The notes beneath the pieces are model-generated. The model was not told the DNA's origin, did no database searches, and was given only the letters and a program-made list of their open reading frames with translations. The position numbers and the translations under genes are program-made. Source: Puniceicoccales bacterium (GTDB taxonomy: Bacteria > Verrucomicrobiota > Verrucomicrobiia > Opitutales > JAIRKQ01). Taken from it: a DNA stretch of 8,001 nt. Below, one piece after another: positions 5,022 to 8,001 of this stretch; positions within the stretch are counted from its first letter, which is position 1, and the number at the start of each line of letters is the position of its first letter. The stretch spans positions 1 to 8,001 of the forward strand of contig JAISXS010000090.1 in the NCBI GenBank assembly GCA_031270385.1, given 5' to 3'.

Positions 5022-6464
5022 ATGGCGAACTTCCGTAAAAGCAATATATTAAAGTCTCTCGGAGCGTTACTGTTCATTGTACTCACTATTGGTGTCTACA
5101 TTGCAGTCGGCATACTTTCATCTAGGTATTTTTGCCGCATAAAATTTGGGTCAAAACCGGGTTTGGTTCTGGGTGAACTATCAAAAACGATAGTTAATAG
5201 CTTAAAATCCGATGTTGAAATCTTCGTTTTACTGGAAAAAACTCTGGATTACAACGACGAGACATTTGACCTGATACAAAAAAATGTACGCCATCTCATG
5301 GATGAGTACGCCAACTGCGTCACCAATGTCGCATTCAACGCGGAAATTATAAACGTCGGGGAGCGGGCGAATAGATACGCCGATTTGTGCCGTCGTTTCG
5401 GCATTTTGCCCGCAAATTGTGTGATTGTGACGACGAATAACAAGGTTAAGGTTTTAGCAATCGATGAACTCTATAAAAAATGTAGTTCTGGGCAAAGAAA
5501 TGCATGCCAACTGGTGGCATTTCAGGGAGAGTGGGTCATTTCATCGGCACTAAATGAGCTGGCGAATGCTGGTAGCAATGTAGCATACTTTACCGTTGGG
5601 CACGGGGAATGTGACCTCGATAGCGCATCACCATCGAGGGGATTGTCCGTGTTAAAAGATTTGGCAAGGCAAAAAAATTTGTCTGTCCGCCCGCTAAATT
5701 TATACGATAGCAAAGCAATCCCGGATGATGCCAAATTGGTGGCTATAGTAGGGGCGAGAAATAAATTTTTAGGATTTGAGCGGGAAATTTTACGGGATTT
5801 TGTCGATGATCGCAATGGTAAGCTCGTAATCGCAATGGATGGCAACATCGATATCGGGCTCGGCGAATTCCTCATTGACCACGGGATTTACGTCGTCGAC
5901 AGCCCGGATGCTTTCGCGGATGGTCCCACAGAAGAGCTCGTCATAGAGCAGTTTGCCCCCCATGAAATTAACAAAAAAATCATAGAATTTCGGGTATCTG
6001 TGATGCTTGGGTCTGCCTGCGAGGTTAGGCAATCTCCGCCATGGCTTTTCGATTGGGAAAAATTCAAAATTACGGAACTCATGCAGACGTCGGGCGAACG
6101 GTCTGCAACGGTTGATCCAGAGGAAATTGTTAAAATTCCATATACCGTCGCCGTAATTTCCGAGCGGAAAAAATTCAATGCCGCCGAAATGACGATGAAT
6201 GCGGGAAAAATTTTGGTAGTCGGGAATTCAGATTTTTTGACGAATAGTAAAATCAAAGTGTTTGGCAACATGGTTTTTTGGCAAGGTATTAGCGATTATA
6301 TGCTGCCAATGGAAAGCTCAGAAGGATTTGAAACAACTAGCATTGAAAATTACAGAATTGCGATGTCCGGTAAAAATTTCTGGAAAATCATCCTTAGAAT
6401 TTCATTTTTGCCGATTGGATTTCTTATGTTGACGGCGTTTGTTGCATTTCTGAGGAGAAAGTGA
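5022..6464 (+). CDS. GldG-family ABC transporter auxiliary protein
   Basis: A 480-residue membrane-anchored protein with a large periplasmic region between an N-terminal helix (about 11-33) and a C-terminal helix (about 453-475, before a short RRK tail). The domain resembles the ABC-transporter auxiliary/GldG family: AFQGEWVISSALNEL (166-180), then NVAYFTVGHGECDLD (186-200) with its conserved GHGE, GLSVLKDLARQ, PDDAKLVAIVGARN (234-247), GKLVIAMD, and a late GKILVVGNSDFLTNS (395-409). Such proteins are thought to be membrane partners of the permease with a sugar-binding-like or glutamine-amidotransferase-like fold; no catalysis is established. An upstream in-frame ATG at 4917 lies inside the permease gene. 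ATG 5022 is chosen because the N-terminal helix then follows directly, and AAAGGAAG lies at 5003-5010. The downstream gene overlaps its stop. Confidence 0.87.
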   Translation: MANFRKSNILKSLGALLFIVLTIGVYIAVGILSSRYFCRIKFGSKPGLVLGELSKTIVNSLKSDVEIFVLLEKTLDYNDETFDLIQKNVRHLMDEYANCVTNVAFNAEIINVGERANRYADLCRRFGILPANCVIVTTNNKVKVLAIDELYKKCSSGQRNACQLVAFQGEWVISSALNELANAGSNVAYFTVGHGECDLDSASPSRGLSVLKDLARQKNLSVRPLNLYDSKAIPDDAKLVAIVGARNKFLGFEREILRDFVDDRNGKLVIAMDGNIDIGLGEFLIDHGIYVVDSPDAFADGPTEELVIEQFAPHEINKKIIEFRVSVMLGSACEVRQSPPWLFDWEKFKITELMQTSGERSATVDPEEIVKIPYTVAVISERKKFNAAEMTMNAGKILVVGNSDFLTNSKIKVFGNMVFWQGISDYMLPMESSEGFETTSIENYRIAMSGKNFWKIILRISFLPIGFLMLTAFVAFLRRK

Positions 6465-7732
6465 TGAAGGGGCGTACTGTTTTCATGGTCATTCTAAATG
6501 TCGTTCTATGGTCGTTCGTATTGTCAAAAGTCACCACAGCCGTGAGAAATCGCTCACGCCATGGTGGTTATGATGGGCTCGAGTCCGTTGAAAAAATTCT
6601 TTTTCACAATCAAGTCAGTGGCTACAAATTTTCACTGCAAAAATCACAGCGAAATAGCGGATGGGAGGTCGCGTGGAGCGAGGGAGTCTGGCCGGCGAAT
6701 ATATTTGCCATAGAGGATTTTCACGGAAAATTGAAAAATTACTTCGGCGAAGTCGGGCCCGGCAAAGACCTATCACTGTGCACTTATGAAGTGACGCTTG
6801 TTTCAAAGGGATCACGGAAAACAGTAAAATTGACCGCTGAAAATGTAAATATTACATTCTTCGGGGAAAATTTTCCCGGTGCAAGGAACGCGATTCCCGA
6901 TGATGACGTAGTTGCCTGCTTTTTAAACACAAAAATCTTTCCGTGTGTAAGGGACGATTGCAAAATTTTTAGGGTAAAGTCAAAAAGCGGAGAATTCGTA
7001 TTTGCCAAACGCCATGGCAAATGGTTTTTGGACGGCTCGGTTTCTAATTTTGAAATTAGGGGGGATTTGGTTGCGAAATTCTTTCACGAAATTTTCGCAG
7101 CTGAGGGGAAAAAAATCTGTCGGATTCGTTACAGCGGTGCACAGCCGTGCCTGTCTGTAACACTGTATGGCGATATGGCCAGTGAAAGAGTGAATTTTTA
7201 CGTAGTAGACGGTACTTATTTTATCGAAAACGCCGTGGCGGATTTGTTTTTCGAAATTGGAAGAGAGTGTTTTTCTGGCGTCGAAAGTGCCGCCGCCGCA
7301 TTGATGCACCTCCAAATTTTTCCAATCGCGCAGTGCGATGACATAAACGTTGTGCAGGCTGCCAGCGGAGATTATTTCAATTTCCACCACCTAAAAAGTC
7401 GGGGCAAGTGGCAATTCACGTATTCAAGGGATGGGACAACGAAGGTTCGCGAGATTCCACACGATCAAGTCGGCGGCATCCTAGACCTACTTGGCAGGGT
7501 GGAACCGATTGGAATTGTTCAAGAACTGGCTACTGACGATATGGCGTTCACACTCACACTGGGCGGCAAATCCACGGGTGCCAAGATTTTTACATTCTAT
7601 GTAGATGGAGAAAGACTGTTCGTCGGCTCCGATGGAGAAAGCACGAAATTCGAACTCAAAAGATCCTTTTATCCGGCATTTTTCCAAATGATTAGGTCAA
7701 TTTCCGCCGATTCTGACGGCAATTCCTCCTAA
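6464..7732 (+). CDS. DUF4340-type membrane-anchored protein of the ABC operon
   Basis: A 422-residue protein with one N-terminal membrane helix (about 5-24) and a long periplasmic part. It contains three similar units, each opening with an aromatic turn: SGWEV (65-69), GKWFL (185-189) and GKWQF (314-318). Each is followed some 15-25 residues later by an amphipathic helix (FHGKLKNYFGEV; DLVAKFFHEIFAAEG; DQVGGILDLLGRVEPI). This repeated W-strand plus helix plan is what I know of DUF4340 proteins, which commonly follow GldG-like genes. The assignment rests on context plus this pattern; sequence similarity is weaker than for the other operon members. A GTG at 6461 is in frame, but ATG 6464 is better placed behind AGGAG (6453-6457, six-base spacing) and overlaps the upstream stop by one base (TGATG). 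A strong hairpin sits at 6532-6566. Confidence 0.75.
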   Translation: MKGRTVFMVILNVVLWSFVLSKVTTAVRNRSRHGGYDGLESVEKILFHNQVSGYKFSLQKSQRNSGWEVAWSEGVWPANIFAIEDFHGKLKNYFGEVGPGKDLSLCTYEVTLVSKGSRKTVKLTAENVNITFFGENFPGARNAIPDDDVVACFLNTKIFPCVRDDCKIFRVKSKSGEFVFAKRHGKWFLDGSVSNFEIRGDLVAKFFHEIFAAEGKKICRIRYSGAQPCLSVTLYGDMASERVNFYVVDGTYFIENAVADLFFEIGRECFSGVESAAAALMHLQIFPIAQCDDINVVQAASGDYFNFHHLKSRGKWQFTYSRDGTTKVREIPHDQVGGILDLLGRVEPIGIVQELATDDMAFTLTLGGKSTGAKIFTFYVDGERLFVGSDGESTKFELKRSFYPAFFQMIRSISADSDGNSS

Positions 7733-7741
7733 AGACTCATA

Positions 7742-7835
7742 TAGTTATCTTACCCGAGAAAAGCATGTTCTACAGTTGTTCCATCTGAGAAAGGTGTGCC
7801 TTCCCTCATAAAAAGGAAAATTTTTTCGCCAAATA
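7742..7835 (+). repeat. MITE-like repeat, copy 6, left part only
   Basis: The copy starts with TAGTTATCTTACCCGAGAAA after a TA at 7740-7741, eight bases past the DUF4340 stop. It runs to the core GGAAAATTTTTTCGCCAAATA, where copy 7 begins at a TA (7834-7835). Relative to copy 3 it carries about 30 extra bases (roughly 7771-7800) containing CATCTGAGAAAGGTGTGCC, which looks like a decayed second type I end. The missing right half is expected beyond the window. Confidence 0.65.
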
Positions 7836-7895
7836 TAGTCATCTTACCCGAAAAAAGCACACACTCCATTCCAAAAAACGAAAATCTTTCCGCTA
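7836..7895 (+). repeat. MITE-like repeat, copy 7, interrupted by the right IS630 element
   Basis: The forward type I end (TAGTCATCTTACCCGAAAAA, then GCACACACTCCATTCC) and core (AAAAAACGAAAATCTTTCCGCTA) stop at 7895, where the IS630 terminus TAGCAGCTCC begins. In copies 3 and 5 this position continues CGCTAAATATCG or CGCTAAACATCG, so the break falls exactly at a TA dinucleotide of the repeat core. Confidence 0.7.
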
Positions 7896-8001
7896 TAGCA
7901 GCTCCGGTTAAGAAAGGCACAAAAAAGCATGGTAAAGTGCATCGCCAAGGGAAGAGAAAAGAGGCAAGATATCCCTGAGTTTTCGTTTGAGTTTAGCCCA
8001 A
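7896..8001 (-). mobile_element. IS630-family insertion sequence, transposase-stop end (partial)
   Basis: The element enters from the right edge and ends at 7896 with TAGCAGCTCCGGTTAAGAAA reading inward. This terminus shares TATAGCA and about 18 of 26 positions with the left-edge IS630 terminus read on the minus strand from 116. Only 12 bases separate the transposase stop codon from the element tip. The flanking TA at 7894-7895 fits TA-targeted insertion. Orientation is the same as the left-edge element. Confidence 0.78.
7908..8001 (-). CDS. IS630-family transposase, C-terminal fragment (enters from right edge)
   Basis: The last 30 codons read WAKLKRKLRDILPLFSSLGD followed by ALYHAFLCLS and a TAA at 7910-7908. 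This matches the C-terminus of IS630/DDE_3 transposases, where the catalytic Glu (NPIE-type motif) lies just before W-x-x-[LI]KRxLR and an SLxxAL helix closes the protein. The Glu itself is outside the window. The reading frame is open up to 8001. It may be the same IS type as at the left edge, but the two fragments cover opposite ends of the protein and cannot be compared directly. Confidence 0.82.
   Translation of the reverse strand, partial: WAKLKRKLRDILPLFSSLGDALYHAFLCLS

Noticed and set aside
5615..5639. Seven-base-pair hairpin CCTCGAT ... ATCGAGG with an 11-base loop
   Set aside because: It lies in the middle of the GldG-like coding region with no U-tract, so it is not a terminator. 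It is probably chance.
7740..7835. Rho-independent terminator for the ABC operon at TTCC ... GGAA followed by A/T (7801-7824)
   Set aside because: The stem is only four base pairs and the same bases are the core of the repeat. There is too little support to call it a terminator.
7796..7978. 60-codon open frame on the plus strand at the right edge
   Set aside because: It crosses copies 6 and 7 and is antisense to the IS630 transposase C-terminus, which is the recognisable protein here.

Overview
The window looks like a chromosomal segment of a Gram-negative bacterium, most likely Verrucomicrobiota (Opitutae-like). This is inferred from three things: a pyrophosphate-type phosphofructokinase relative of the subtype I associate with that group, two outer-membrane-type lipoproteins, and a four-gene ATPase / ABC-2 permease / GldG-like / DUF4340 operon. 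The many insertion-sequence remnants between genes suggest a genome that has been, or still is, full of transposons, as in some host-associated lineages. The taxonomic call is tentative.

Layout. 1-114 is the start of an IS630-family insertion sequence: its inverted-repeat end plus the first 21 codons of a minus-strand transposase. 115-449 holds three copies of a ~100-bp MITE-like repeat with TATAG/CTATA termini. 562-1731 (minus) encodes a phosphofructokinase-fold protein that has lost most of its catalytic motifs. 1732-1944 is a divergent promoter region. 1945-2409 and 2415-2912 encode two lipoproteins, the first BamE/SmpA-like. 2935-3149 is one repeat copy with a second copy inserted in its middle at a TA dinucleotide. 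3290-7732 is a tightly packed operon of four overlapping or nearly abutting genes. 7742-8001 holds two truncated repeat copies nested in each other, then the end of a second IS630-family element with the last 30 codons of its transposase, again on the minus strand.

How the genes work together. The operon should encode a complete inner-membrane ABC-2 complex: a cytoplasmic ATPase, a six-helix permease, and two membrane-anchored proteins with large periplasmic domains that resemble the accessory subunits of Gld-type exporters. The two lipoproteins form a separate small envelope operon. The phosphofructokinase-like protein is probably a pseudoenzyme or an enzyme of changed specificity.

The most notable content is the repeat system. 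The MITE-like copies have ends resembling those of the adjacent IS630 elements and sit at TA dinucleotides. They also appear to serve as landing sites for further insertions: one copy lies inside another, and the right-hand IS630 lies inside a copy that itself lies inside a third. The segment between is bracketed by two IS630-family elements in the same orientation.
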